Positions 1 to 8,964 of a stretch of 64,000 nucleotides of DNA are shown here, piece by piece; within the stretch, counting starts at the first letter, position 1; each line of letters begins with the position of its first letter. The DNA lies in contig NZ_FOKQ01000003.1 of the NCBI RefSeq assembly GCF_900112155.1, positions 62,001 to 126,000 on the forward strand, in the 5' to 3' direction. Both the position numbers and the translations under genes were made by a program. A model generated the notes under the pieces. The model was given only the letters and a program-made list of their open reading frames with translations, searched no databases and was not told the origin of the DNA. This stretch comes from Hominimerdicola alba (lineage in GTDB: Bacteria > Bacillota > Clostridia > Oscillospirales > Ruminococcaceae).

Positions 1-640
1 TCTTAACTGCATCTGCTGCTGCCTGATCTTCTGCCGCCTTTTCAGCTGCCTTCTTGGCTGTATCCAGAGCTGCTACAGCATCATCAAGCTTCTTCATTGT
101 ATCTCCGTCGACCAGATTCTTCTGATCACCTGTCAGAGCTTCAAATGCCTCGCAAGCTGCTGTTATTGCATCAGCATCGTCTACGGTAACATTCTCAGCT
201 GTGGGAAGATCGTTGATAGCCTTCTTGACTGCATCAGCTGCTGCCTTATCTGCTGCTTCCTTCTTAGCTGCTTCAAGGGCTGCCTCAGCATCATCGAGCT
301 TATTCATTGTATCTCCGTCAACAAGAGCCTTCTGATCATCTGTCAGAGCTTCAAATGCCTCGCGTGCATCTTCGATAGCTTCTGCATCGTCAACGGTAAC
401 ATCTTCAGCTGCGGGAAGATCGTTGATAGCCTTCTTGACTGCATCTGCTGCTTCCTTATCTGCTGCTGCTTTCTTAGCTGCTTCCAGCGCATTTTCAGCA
501 TCAACAAGCTTCTGGAGTTCTTCTTCACTTATATTTTCTTTCTGCTTATCTGAAAGTGCCTCGTAAGCTTCACGTGCATCGTTTATAAGTCTTTCATCCA
601 TAACAGTCACATTCTCGGGATCGGGAAGATCTGCAAAGCG
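1..640 (-). repeat. Tandem 70-residue (210-nt) helical repeats in the surface protein
   Basis: The string beginning gggaagatcgttgatagcc occurs at 203 and again at 413, a 210-nt period, and the surrounding DNA is nearly identical. Each unit encodes DLPxxExVTVDDAxxI, then EAFEALTxDQK, then a Lys/Ala-rich helix ending AADAVKKAIN. The unit nearest the N-terminus (about 440-640) is more diverged. The array runs off the window, so the copy number is unknown. Confidence 0.85.
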
Positions 641-3600
641 TTCTTCGATCTCGTCGGACTTAGGCTTAACGTACAGAACATCAGTGAGAGGATCAATGAT
701 ACTGCCGTCGTTAACTTCGATGGTATACTCACCAAACTGATCAATATTATCTATATTGATTACTTTGCACTTATCGGTGATATCCTTTCCGTTCTCATCG
801 TATGCAGCGAAGTAGTCATTAGGATCGATGGTCTCTCCCTCTTCCATATAAGCTTTATAAACTACCAGAGTTTCAAGCCTAGCATCTCTCAGATTGAGTA
901 CCTCATCAAAAGTGAATGTGTAGTTATCACCCAGTCTTTCAACTATCTCGGGCAGATCTTCATTTGTGATGTGATCGCCGTCCTGTTTGCCTGCCTCGAT
1001 ATCTACAGTGTCTTTAGGATTAATTTCATTATTGACGATGCCGGTGTTATTATCAGGATTTTCAGGATCAGCTACACTTATCTCGTAAGAAACGGTCTTA
1101 TCGTTGTAACCCTTGACTTCAGGCAGACCTGTCAGAGTAACTGTAACTTCTCTCTTGGAGATAGTGAACTCGTTGGAATTGGTTACTGCTTCATCGTAGC
1201 TGTCCGCATTTACTGTTACAACTGCTCTGTATGTGCCTGCATCCTTGGGTTCGCCGTCGAAAGCTTCACCATATTCACCGGACTCTTCGTCCTTCTTCTG
1301 GTACTGTATCTTTGTAGATGCATTCTTAACAACTTCATGGATCTGGTTGGTTACAGTTACAGTAGGTTCAGCAACAGCTGCGCCGTCATAGATCTTGTCG
1401 TTGATAACGCTAACTTCGATCGAAAGTGTACCATTATTGATGTACCACTTGAATTCAAGACCATTTTCACCTGCGGTGAAGTTCTTGTTGGTGGTTTCGT
1501 CAGTCATAACAGCGATATTCTTTTCGCCTACGATATTATCGTATCTTACACCCTTTACGAAAAAGTCTTTATCTGCGTGATCTTCAAGTGAGCCAAGTTT
1601 AAGTTCATAGAGCTCTGGCTCCGCAGAGTCCTTTGTACTGTAAGGAACAGTAGTTTTTACTTCAGGATTCTTTATGTAGGTATCGAATTGATAATTTATA
1701 TCAGAGATGGAAACATTAGCCTTTGTAAGTTCGTAAGGAACTATCGTCAGGGTATCAAGCTTGACATCTTCTGTCTCCTCTTCAGGCTCATCCTCTGTGA
1801 TCTCTTCGCTCTCGCCTGGCTCTCCCTGTTCAGTACTCAGCATATAGATAGGCTCTGCGAGTTCTTCCTGCTCTTCGGTCTCTTCCTTAGGCAGTACAAG
1901 GTAATAGTTATTATCAGCTGCGTTGTACTCAGCGAAGATCTGGCTGGGAACCAGCTTGTACTCGCCGACATTGTTTTTGCTTGCATCTTCAAAGTTGTAA
2001 TTCTCAGCTGTGAAGATCAGACCGAAGTTATAATCACCCTGATTAGGCTTATCCTTATCAACAACGCCGTCCTGACTGTACAGAACATCGCTGTCCTTGA
2101 TGAGCTCGCCCCATGTGATGGTGTTGGTATCGTTATCCTTGATGCCGTTGGGAGCTACTGTAACTTCCTTCTTGGCGATATTGGTCTCGAAGTCCATGAC
2201 CTTATCCTGATAGTTATCGGAAGTTATGGTGATAGTACCCTTCTGAATGCCTGCGCTGGTGATATCGCTGGATTCACCTAATTTAGCCATATACTGATTA
2301 TAGAGATCGTTGTTTTCAAAACAGATAATATCTGCTGTATGAGCTGTATCGTTGAATACTACAGTTATGGTTGCAAATCCAATAGGTCTGGAATTTGAAT
2401 CTTCTTTGTCATACAATCTCCATTGATTACCAACATCATTAGGAACTATCTCGCCAAACCAATACTGTTCAACATTACCTGTTACAGTCTTTACAGAACC
2501 ACCATTCATATACTTTCCTATGAATGTATAAGTATAATTATCAGGAAGGACGTAAGAAGCATCCTCTACATGAGTAAGGGTATTATAGTTGTCAGCAGAG
2601 GACAGAACATAAGGATCACCACTAGTTGCGTTTACAGTACCGGTGGTCTTGCCCTTGACCTCGACCTTGATATTGGAATCATTCAGGGTATCATCGGGAT
2701 CGGTGAATGTGAAGTCGGTGTCATCCAGTACTTCTGCATCGTATACGGTATCGGTCTTGGGAACGAATGTTACGTTGTTGGGAGCCTTTTCGATCCTCCA
2801 CTTAACGGTGACTTCGCCTGTGTAGTTAGCAGGAGCAGCTTCTTCGCTCTCGGGCTGAACTGCGGATATCTTGAATTCGTAGAACTCATTATCCTTATTA
2901 GCGCCTGTCTTGCCTTCTACGGTGCTGGATATCTCATCTTCGGTGAGTTCAAATACCTGACCGTTTATCTTGTTCTTAACAACTATAACAGGCTTCTGCT
3001 CTTTCTTATTGTATACGAAAGAGTCCTTGGGCAGAGTGATAACGCCGTTCTTAACTACCAGAGGAACTTCACTATAATTAGCCTGCTGCTGTTCGTTCTC
3101 CTGCTGTTCATCATTCTGCTGTTCATCATTCTGCTGTTCATTATTCTGCTGTTCATCATTCTGCTGTTCGGGATTCTGCTGATCTGGACTATCATTTTCA
3201 ATTTCGGGCTCAACCTGATCTTCATCGGCTTCTTCGTAGGTTCTCAGGAAGAACTGACAGCCGGTGTAGTCCTCGTCAGTGGAAGAACTGTTTTCATCGC
3301 CGAACAGTGAACGAGGTGAATACTCAACGTCCTTGGTGATGGAGATAGGATATGTTTTGCCGCCGCACACAACATTGACGATAGCGGAGAGTTCATATGT
3401 GCCGAAATCGGTGAAATAATCCTGGGTAGTAGTCTTGCCTTTCTTCTTGATAGAGAGGCTGACGGGGTCAATACTGGTTATACCATTAGGCATCTGTTCA
3501 GGCTTGACAACAACTTCCTCCACCGTAGGCAGATCGCCGTAATAGTAGATATCCTTGGGCTTGAGCTGTGCTATCTCAACTGTACCTACTGATTCACCGT

Positions 3601-5038
3601 CCTCACCTGTACAATCAGCAATGATGATATCGGGTTTTTCTTCGATATCAACATGAGGATTGCCGTACTCGTGAACGTGGAAGAATGATACCTTATCGCC
3701 GGTTTTGAGTTCTTCGGAGTATGTTACATCGTACTTATATTTATAATTCTTATCCTTATAATTGTAACCGCCGGTCTTTGTGCTGGCACTCAGCTGAACC
3801 TTGCTTATATCGCCTGTAATAGTCTGGTCGGAGTAGATAACAGAGCCATCAGCAACATATGCATAAGGCAGGTCGCCCTCAACTGCAAACTTCTTGTTCT
3901 CTGCCATATTCTCGAATTCCAGATCAACGTTCTTTTCAGCTATGAAAGTAATGTATGAATTACCGATGTATGGATACTGAGGGAATGTGATGTGATATCT
4001 GTACAGATATTTAGAATTATTTACGTCAAAGCCGCCATCGGTGGTCTCTTTCATGTATTCCACAAAACGTATAGGGGGTGCAGAAGTTGAACCGTCATCG
4101 AAGATGCTCTCGTCAAGATACATACGCTTGTTAGTGTATACATCAACATAGTCGGTAACATATACACCCTCGGAATTGTAATCAACGTAATAACCTGCCT
4201 CTTCCAGATCTTTGAAAGTCATATATACCTTAGGCTGTTCGGTAAAGGTTATGGTCTCGTCTGCACTGAATACAGCATCACTGTTTACTGTCATTGTGCA
4301 TCTATACTTGTAGTTTGCTTCGTTGTACTCGAAACTGTCCTGAGCTTTCTCAAAATCAAGAGTAGTATAAGGACTGCTGGAATTGAACTTCTTGTTGGAA
4401 TAAATGGTGACAGTATCTCCGGGTCTTACTTCGGAAACATTATCTACAACCGAATAATCCGTACTGGCTGTAAATCCGCTGAATGAGAGAGAAGCTTTGT
4501 TCTGTTCTATCTGGAAAGCGATATAAGCAGAGTCCTCACGACTATGTACTGAACTATCTTTCGTATATCTAGCATAAACAGTTATACCATCAGTAGCAGA
4601 AGTTTCGGTGCCCGTGATATTGAAATAACCTGATCCCTCACCGGAAACTGCGGATACAGGTGTTGAGTTACCTGCAGTAATAGTCATACAATCATAATTT
4701 TGTTCGCTGCTTATTTTCCAGTTCACCTTTACTATTTGACCGTTTCTTGGATAAACCTTGAAAGTAGTTAGTGCGGTAGAACCATGTTGACCCTGATTGT
4801 TTGAACGATAACCTACACCTGCAAGACCTGTGCTGTCATTTTGTACAAAAGCATAATCGCCATTACTAACAATGTAAGGCGAATAATTAATAAATACAGG
4901 TTCTGCTGTATCTGCCGCCGCTTTGATAGTGTAGTTAAAATCAACCAGTGGCTGCAGAGGCACCGCGCCGCCTACTACCAGAACCGCACATAAACCTGCA
5001 ACTAACCTTTTAAGATCCTTAGATAAATTCCTTGCCAT
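1..5038 (-). CDS. Large secreted/surface repeat protein (C-terminus outside window)
   Basis: An uninterrupted minus-strand frame runs from ATG 5038 off the left edge, giving at least 1679 residues. AGGTG lies 8 nt before the ATG. The N-terminus is basic then hydrophobic (about residues 1-40, ending IKAAADTAEP), a likely signal peptide. Residues about 40-610 are beta-rich and not recognised. A Gln/Asn/Glu hinge of EQQND units follows (about 615-652). Residues about 660-1450 resemble the bacterial Ig-like MBG class, with repeated motifs such as KREVTV and YDxAV. From about 1470 on there are tandem helical repeats containing EAFEALTxDQKxLV, reminiscent of FIVAR-like adhesin helices. The anchor, if any, is beyond the edge. 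Extracellular adhesion or cell-wall association is inferred; no enzyme domain is recognised. Confidence 0.85.
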   Translation of the reverse strand, partial: MARNLSKDLKRLVAGLCAVLVVGGAVPLQPLVDFNYTIKAAADTAEPVFINYSPYIVSNGDYAFVQNDSTGLAGVGYRSNNQGQHGSTALTTFKVYPRNGQIVKVNWKISSEQNYDCMTITAGNSTPVSAVSGEGSGYFNITGTETSATDGITVYARYTKDSSVHSREDSAYIAFQIEQNKASLSFSGFTASTDYSVVDNVSEVRPGDTVTIYSNKKFNSSSPYTTLDFEKAQDSFEYNEANYKYRCTMTVNSDAVFSADETITFTEQPKVYMTFKDLEEAGYYVDYNSEGVYVTDYVDVYTNKRMYLDESIFDDGSTSAPPIRFVEYMKETTDGGFDVNNSKYLYRYHITFPQYPYIGNSYITFIAEKNVDLEFENMAENKKFAVEGDLPYAYVADGSVIYSDQTITGDISKVQLSASTKTGGYNYKDKNYKYKYDVTYSEELKTGDKVSFFHVHEYGNPHVDIEEKPDIIIADCTGEDGESVGTVEIAQLKPKDIYYYGDLPTVEEVVVKPEQMPNGITSIDPVSLSIKKKGKTTTQDYFTDFGTYELSAIVNVVCGGKTYPISITKDVEYSPRSLFGDENSSSTDEDYTGCQFFLRTYEEADEDQVEPEIENDSPDQQNPEQQNDEQQNNEQQNDEQQNDEQQENEQQQANYSEVPLVVKNGVITLPKDSFVYNKKEQKPVIVVKNKINGQVFELTEDEISSTVEGKTGANKDNEFYEFKISAVQPESEEAAPANYTGEVTVKWRIEKAPNNVTFVPKTDTVYDAEVLDDTDFTFTDPDDTLNDSNIKVEVKGKTTGTVNATSGDPYVLSSADNYNTLTHVEDASYVLPDNYTYTFIGKYMNGGSVKTVTGNVEQYWFGEIVPNDVGNQWRLYDKEDSNSRPIGFATITVVFNDTAHTADIICFENNDLYNQYMAKLGESSDITSAGIQKGTITITSDNYQDKVMDFETNIAKKEVTVAPNGIKDNDTNTITWGELIKDSDVLYSQDGVVDKDKPNQGDYNFGLIFTAENYNFEDASKNNVGEYKLVPSQIFAEYNAADNNYYLVLPKEETEEQEELAEPIYMLSTEQGEPGESEEITEDEPEEETEDVKLDTLTIVPYELTKANVSISDINYQFDTYIKNPEVKTTVPYSTKDSAEPELYELKLGSLEDHADKDFFVKGVRYDNIVGEKNIAVMTDETTNKNFTAGENGLEFKWYINNGTLSIEVSVINDKIYDGAAVAEPTVTVTNQIHEVVKNASTKIQYQKKDEESGEYGEAFDGEPKDAGTYRAVVTVNADSYDEAVTNSNEFTISKREVTVTLTGLPEVKGYNDKTVSYEISVADPENPDNNTGIVNNEINPKDTVDIEAGKQDGDHITNEDLPEIVERLGDNYTFTFDEVLNLRDARLETLVVYKAYMEEGETIDPNDYFAAYDENGKDITDKCKVINIDNIDQFGEYTIEVNDGSIIDPLTDVLYVKPKSDEIEERFADLPDPENVTVMDERLINDAREAYEALSDKQKENISEEELQKLVDAENALEAAKKAAADKEAADAVKKAINDLPAAEDVTVDDAEAIEDAREAFEALTDDQKALVDGDTMNKLDDAEAALEAAKKEAADKAAADAVKKAINDLPTAENVTVDDADAITAACEAFEALTGDQKNLVDGDTMKKLDDAVAALDTAKKAAEKAAEDQAAADAVK
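3083..3185 (-). repeat. 15-nt tandem repeat encoding EQQND hinge
   Basis: The 15-nt unit attctgctgttcatc is repeated about six times with small changes (one unit has att for atc, one has ggg). It is in frame and encodes EQQND-type units between the N-terminal beta-rich part and the MBG-like part of the surface protein. It is a low-complexity flexible spacer and may vary in length by slippage. Confidence 0.85.
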
Positions 5039-5073
5039 ATTTTTTTCACCTGTCCTTTCAATTTTTTTGACTA

Positions 5074-5136
5074 CTAACTCATTTTCCAAACGTTCGCGGC
5101 TCGCACCGCTACATTAGGAAGTTTTAAATTTCTCAT
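5074..5136 (-). CDS. Possible 20-residue leader ORF before the surface protein
   Basis: A short ATG frame starts at 5136, with a strong AAGGAGG 8 nt upstream, and ends at TAG 5074, 35 nt before the surface-protein start. It begins MRNLKLPNVA and ends NVWKMS. The ribosome site is better than that of the large gene, so translation of a leader or small peptide is plausible. No family is recognised. It could also be a chance frame in the 5' UTR. Confidence 0.4.
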   Translation of the reverse strand: MRNLKLPNVAVRAANVWKMS

Positions 5137-5170
5137 TCCGACGTCCTCCTTGTTCAGTTATTTATAAACA

Positions 5171-5204
5171 GCGCCCCAAGGGACAAAGCTATCCCGCAAA
5201 GCGC
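5171..5204 (-). other. Possible stem-loop in the surface-protein 5' UTR
   Basis: GCGC at both ends (5171-5174, 5201-5204) pairs outside an inner GGGA/TCCC helix (5180-5183, 5192-5195), separated by a symmetric internal loop. It lies between the inferred promoter and the leader ORF. The pairing is short; I could not match it to a known riboswitch. Confidence 0.3.
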
Positions 5205-5339
5205 AGACCTGACACATGATATACAAAACAGCGTGTATTAAGGCTGATATTAGTCTGATAACAATTTAACAGCATATTTACTCATACTCCTATCAATGAA
5301 TCTTAATACTTTCGACAGATTTGGTATTTCATATTAATA

Positions 5340-5368
5340 AATATATCACAACTTCACATCAATGTCAA
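5340..5368 (-). promoter_or_regulatory. Sigma-A-type promoter for the surface protein
   Basis: On the minus strand TTGACA (5363-5368) is followed by 17 nt and TATATT (5340-5345). It would give a leader of nearly 300 nt before ATG 5038. The rest of the 5137-5541 gap is AT-rich with no further gene seen. Confidence 0.6.
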
Positions 5369-5541
5369 CAGATGTTAGTTAATTAATCAAAATCTTTGTA
5401 AGTATAATACAAAAGCACAGCGCGTGCATTAGTGATATTAATAAAGCGGACTCAATAATTCAAATATTTGAAGTGTATTATGAGTAAACTATTTATATAT
5501 TTTACCAAAATATTACAAGATTTTACTGCTGTTATTAAAAT

Positions 5542-6165
5542 CTATCCCCTGAAATATGACTGCGGAACTTCCCCAACGATAAGACAGTCGGTGATGATAT
5601 GTTCCTCGGTAACACTGATATCAGTGTGGCCATTGGGCAGTATTGCGCGGATATCCACGGTGACAACGGCGTAGACCGTCAGTCGTGACTGGTTTATCCC
5701 CGCAGTTTCAAGGGTGGAGCGGAACTCGCTTTTTACAGCACCTATCTGCTGAACACCGAGGTCTATGCGGTCGCATCCCACCGCAGGAAGTGGTATGCCG
5801 ATCAGTACGCCCATGGGTATGGCTATGCCATCTTCACCCAGTTTGTCTAACCCCTTTTCCACTTCCTGCGTCAGTATATTTTTTACGCGGTTGGCTGAAT
5901 CTGCATTCAGCTTCGCAGAAAGTACAGCGCCGTTCCCATCGGTGGTAAGCTTGTATATTTCCTCGCAGGGACATTGTGAAATAGTTCTTTCCACCGCAGA
6001 TGTAATGATATCGGTTGCGGCTTCCCTGCCGCGGTACTCCGTAATCTCGGCTAAATGCTCACGCAGTTCCCCGATGATACATATTCCCGCCAATGCTATA
6101 ACGATCAGCGTCCCAAGAAAGATGTATGACGCTTTGCATTTTCGTGATATTCGTTTTCTGCTCAA
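5542..6165 (-). CDS. yunB: Sporulation protein YunB family
   Basis: About 207 residues from TTG 6165; AGGGG lies 8 nt upstream. The frame could extend three codons to GTG 6174, but that would leave no spacing from the ribosome site. A basic N-terminus precedes one membrane helix (about residues 15-35), then an extracytoplasmic domain. The C-terminal segment with TVYAVVTVDIR, THISV-like strand and CLIVGEVPQSYF is the diagnostic YunB pattern. In Bacillus, YunB is a sigma-E-dependent protein needed for normal spores; a spore role here is inferred from the family. It is a single gene between the surface protein and the transketolase pair, and its ribosome site lies inside the transketolase terminator stem. 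Confidence 0.85.
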   Translation of the reverse strand: MSRKRISRKCKASYIFLGTLIVIALAGICIIGELREHLAEITEYRGREAATDIITSAVERTISQCPCEEIYKLTTDGNGAVLSAKLNADSANRVKNILTQEVEKGLDKLGEDGIAIPMGVLIGIPLPAVGCDRIDLGVQQIGAVKSEFRSTLETAGINQSRLTVYAVVTVDIRAILPNGHTDISVTEEHIITDCLIVGEVPQSYFRG

Positions 6166-6171
6166 AAAAAT

Positions 6172-6208
6172 CACCCCTGTGTATTCTACTCAGAAATACA
6201 CAGGGGTG
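6172..6208 (-). terminator. Transketolase terminator overlapping yunB ribosome site
   Basis: CACCCCTGTGTATT (6172-6185) pairs perfectly with AATACACAGGGGTG (6195-6208); on the minus strand the stem is followed by ATTTTTTT. It lies just downstream of the transketolase stop (6227). The AGGGG in its 3' arm is also the yunB ribosome site. Confidence 0.85.
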
Positions 6209-6226
6209 TGATATTTTATGGAAAAA

Positions 6227-7174
6227 TTACTTAGCCTTTACAGCTTCCTTTGCCTTAGCAACGATATTTTCAGCACAAAGACCGAACTCCTTCAGCAGAT
6301 CAACTGCAGGGCCGGAGTGACCGAACTCGTCGTTAACGCCTATTCTAACCTGCTTTGTGGGGCACTTTGCAGTAAGAACATCTGCAACAGCAGAACCCAG
6401 ACCGCCGATGATGCTGTGCTCCTCAACAGTCAGAACAACACCGCACTTCTGCGCGTTCTTTACGATGATATCCTCATCGATGGGCTTGATGGTGTGGATA
6501 TTGATAACAGCAGCGTCGATACCCTCATCAGCAAGAGTCTTGGCAGCCTCGATAGCCTCGCCTACCATCAGACCTGTTGCGAATATTGCGATATCCTTGC
6601 CATCTCTCAGCTGAACGCCCTTGCCAAGCTCGAACTTGTAAGTTGCAGGGTCGTTGATAACGGGAGCAGCAAGTCTGCCGAAACGCATATAAACAGGACC
6701 CTCGTGGAGAATAGCAGCCTCAACAGCGGCTCTAGCCTCGGTGTCATCGGCAGGATTGATAACTGTCATGCCGGGGATAGTTCTCATCAGTGCGATATCC
6801 TCGTTACACTGATGTGTAGCGCCGTCCTCACCAACAGAGATACCTGCGTGAGTAGCACCGATCTTAACGTTCAGGTGAGGATAACCGATGGAGTTTCTTA
6901 CCTGCTCGAAAGCTCTGCCTGCTGCGAACATTGCAAATGTGGAAGCGAAGGGTATAAGACCTGTTGCAGCCATACCGGCAGCCACGCTCATCATGTTGCT
7001 CTCTGCAATACCGCAGTCAAAATGTCTGTCAGGGAACTTCTTCTTGAAGATACCTGTCTTGGTAGCTGCTGCCAGATCGGCATCCAGAACTACCAGCTTA
7101 TCGTACTTATCACCAAGCTCAGCAAGCGCATTGCCGTAGCTTTCTCTAGTTGCTATCTTCTTTACATCAGCCAT
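6227..7174 (-). CDS. Transketolase, C-terminal subunit
   Basis: 315 residues, the pyrimidine-binding and C-terminal parts of transketolase as a separate chain. It starts ADVKKIATRESYGNALAEL and contains the family segments DADLAAATKT, FDCGIAESNM and the TGLIPFASTF region, then a transketolase C domain with GVVLTVEEHSIIGGLGSAV. With the subunit encoded just upstream (3-nt gap) it should form the thiamine diphosphate enzyme that moves two-carbon units between sugar phosphates in the pentose phosphate pathway. Split transketolases are common in Clostridia and archaea. Last gene before a strong terminator. Confidence 0.95.
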   Translation of the reverse strand: MADVKKIATRESYGNALAELGDKYDKLVVLDADLAAATKTGIFKKKFPDRHFDCGIAESNMMSVAAGMAATGLIPFASTFAMFAAGRAFEQVRNSIGYPHLNVKIGATHAGISVGEDGATHQCNEDIALMRTIPGMTVINPADDTEARAAVEAAILHEGPVYMRFGRLAAPVINDPATYKFELGKGVQLRDGKDIAIFATGLMVGEAIEAAKTLADEGIDAAVINIHTIKPIDEDIIVKNAQKCGVVLTVEEHSIIGGLGSAVADVLTAKCPTKQVRIGVNDEFGHSGPAVDLLKEFGLCAENIVAKAKEAVKAK

Positions 7175-7177
7175 GAC

Positions 7178-8017
7178 TTAGCCCTCCAGTTCTTTCAGAT
7201 GTGCGGTAAGCTCCTCAACAGCCTGTGCATACTGCTCGGCATTAGGTGCGGTACCGTGCCATGAAACGTTATCCTCCATGAAGGAAACGCCCTTGCCCTT
7301 TGTACTCTTCATAACAATGACAGTAGGCTGTCCGCAAACAGTTTCAGCTTCGTTGAAAGCCTTGTCGAGAGAATCAAAGTCGTGGGCATCAGCTTCGATA
7401 ACGTGAAGACCGAAAGCCTTGAACTTGTCAACTATCGGATAAGGAGACATTACATCGCTTACCTTACCATCGATCTGGAGACCGTTGTTATCAACGATCA
7501 TAACGAGATTGTCAAGCTTGTAGTGAGCAGCGAACATTGAAGCCTCCCATACCTGACCTTCCTGTATCTCGCCGTCGCCGAGAACAGTGTAAACCTTGTA
7601 ATCAGCGCCCTGATACTTAGCGGAAAGTGCCATACCTGCGGCTACGGATACGCCCTGTCCGAGAGAACCGGAAGACATATCAACACCAGGGATATGTATG
7701 CAGGGATGACCCTGGAGCAGAGCACCAATATGTCTCAGGCTCTTGAGCTCGCTCTCGGGGAAAAATCCCTTCTGAGCCAGTGTGGAATAAAGTGCGGGTG
7801 CAGTGTGACCCTTGGACAGAACGAATCTGTCTCTGCTAGCCTCATCGGGCTTATCGGGATATACATTAAGCTTTGCAAAATAAAGATAGGTCAGCAGATC
7901 GGCTATCGAAAGAGAGCCGCCGGGATGACCCGACTTAGCGTTATAAACGCCCTCGATGATGCCGAGACGTACCTTGGTGGCAGTTATCTCAAGCTGTTTT
8001 TTAAGTGTAGCGTCCAT
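7178..8017 (-). CDS. Transketolase, N-terminal (thiamine diphosphate) subunit
   Basis: 279 residues with GGAGG seven nt before ATG 8017. The motif GDGEIQEGQVWEA through DNNGLQIDG is the thiamine diphosphate / Mg binding motif of transketolase, and KSGHPGGSLS near residue 27 and HGTAPN near the end are family signatures. It pairs with the C-terminal subunit immediately downstream, almost certainly in one transcript. No promoter was clear in the 120 nt upstream. Confidence 0.95.
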   Translation of the reverse strand: MDATLKKQLEITATKVRLGIIEGVYNAKSGHPGGSLSIADLLTYLYFAKLNVYPDKPDEASRDRFVLSKGHTAPALYSTLAQKGFFPESELKSLRHIGALLQGHPCIHIPGVDMSSGSLGQGVSVAAGMALSAKYQGADYKVYTVLGDGEIQEGQVWEASMFAAHYKLDNLVMIVDNNGLQIDGKVSDVMSPYPIVDKFKAFGLHVIEADAHDFDSLDKAFNEAETVCGQPTVIVMKSTKGKGVSFMEDNVSWHGTAPNAEQYAQAVEELTAHLKELEG

Positions 8018-8137
8018 AAAAAAACCTCCAAATTATCTGATTGTTTCGGACTGTCTGTAATGCTGTGGCAAGAAGATACGCACACATTCAGCCGAGCACA
8101 CATGGCTTCACATACACGCGGCTTCCCTGCCTTGCAG

Positions 8138-8956
8138 TCATACACCCAGACGTCCGTATATATACTCAAGTGCCGCTGCAACAGCGTCCTCTTCGCAGGA
8201 AACATCAAGCACAAGGTCGCAGACCTTCTTGACTTCCTCTACTGCGTTTGAAGGACATATTGCCACATCGGCAGCCTGGAGCATTTCAATATCATTATTG
8301 TAATCGCCCATAGCAACGAAGGTGTAATCCTCCATGCCGCAGAGCGACCGCATTTTTTCAAGCGCCGAACCCTTCGAGATATTCTGCGGAAGGATCTCAT
8401 AATACTCGGGAGCGCTTCTGACAAAGTCTACGCCTGTCCAGCCGCGTTTATCTACGTAATCCATAAGTCTTTCCATCTTTTCGGGTTCAATGGCGAAGAG
8501 CACTTTGTACCAATCGCCAGGCATTTCATCAACCCCGCACAGAACGGGTTTTACCTTACAGATGACATTGTGTTTCGCTTCCAGCGGGGTCATCTGAGGA
8601 ACATATACAGCGTCAAGTGTAAGTACTTCACACCCAACATCGGGATTATCTCTGAGTATCTCTGAGACGATATCCCTGGTGAAATCGGGTACGAAAACAT
8701 CATGTATCTGCTTCTTGCGGTCAAGGTCATAGACCATTCCGCCGTTGCTCATGATTATGGGACAATTGACACTGAAAGATTCAAAATACTGCTGTGCCGC
8801 CTGGATAGCTCTGCCTGTGGCAATAGAGAATTTCCCGCCTTTACGCTGAAAATCTGCTATTGCTTCAATGCTTCGCTGTCCCGGTATTTTACTTGACGGA
8901 AGAAATGTGCCGTCCATATCTGTTATCAGCAATACCTTGTTTATATCTTCAAACAT
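8138..8956 (-). CDS. HAD-superfamily (Cof-type) phosphatase
   Basis: 272 residues. Motif I DMDGTFL (about residues 13-19) carries the nucleophile Asp and acid/base Asp; SNGG (about 71) is motif II; KGSALEKM holds the motif III Lys, and GDYNNDIEML is motif IV. The large cap domain lies between motifs II and III, the C2B Cof layout. Such enzymes dephosphorylate sugar phosphates or flavin and pyridoxal phosphates; the substrate cannot be read from sequence. It follows the pseudouridine synthase gene by 8 nt. Confidence 0.9.
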   Translation of the reverse strand: MFEDINKVLLITDMDGTFLPSSKIPGQRSIEAIADFQRKGGKFSIATGRAIQAAQQYFESFSVNCPIIMSNGGMVYDLDRKKQIHDVFVPDFTRDIVSEILRDNPDVGCEVLTLDAVYVPQMTPLEAKHNVICKVKPVLCGVDEMPGDWYKVLFAIEPEKMERLMDYVDKRGWTGVDFVRSAPEYYEILPQNISKGSALEKMRSLCGMEDYTFVAMGDYNNDIEMLQAADVAICPSNAVEEVKKVCDLVLDVSCEEDAVAAALEYIYGRLGV

Positions 8957-8964
8957 TAAAAATG

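Noticed and set aside
3083-3185. CRISPR-like array
   Set aside because: The 15-nt units are contiguous and in frame, encoding EQQND; there are no spacers.
971-3310. Several plus-strand frames of 190-295 codons
   Set aside because: They are antisense to the large surface-protein frame, lack ribosome sites and have the low-complexity look of shadows.
5137-5330. Cyclic-di-GMP or other riboswitch before the surface protein
   Set aside because: Sequence does not match GEMM or other consensus motifs I know; only short helices can be drawn.
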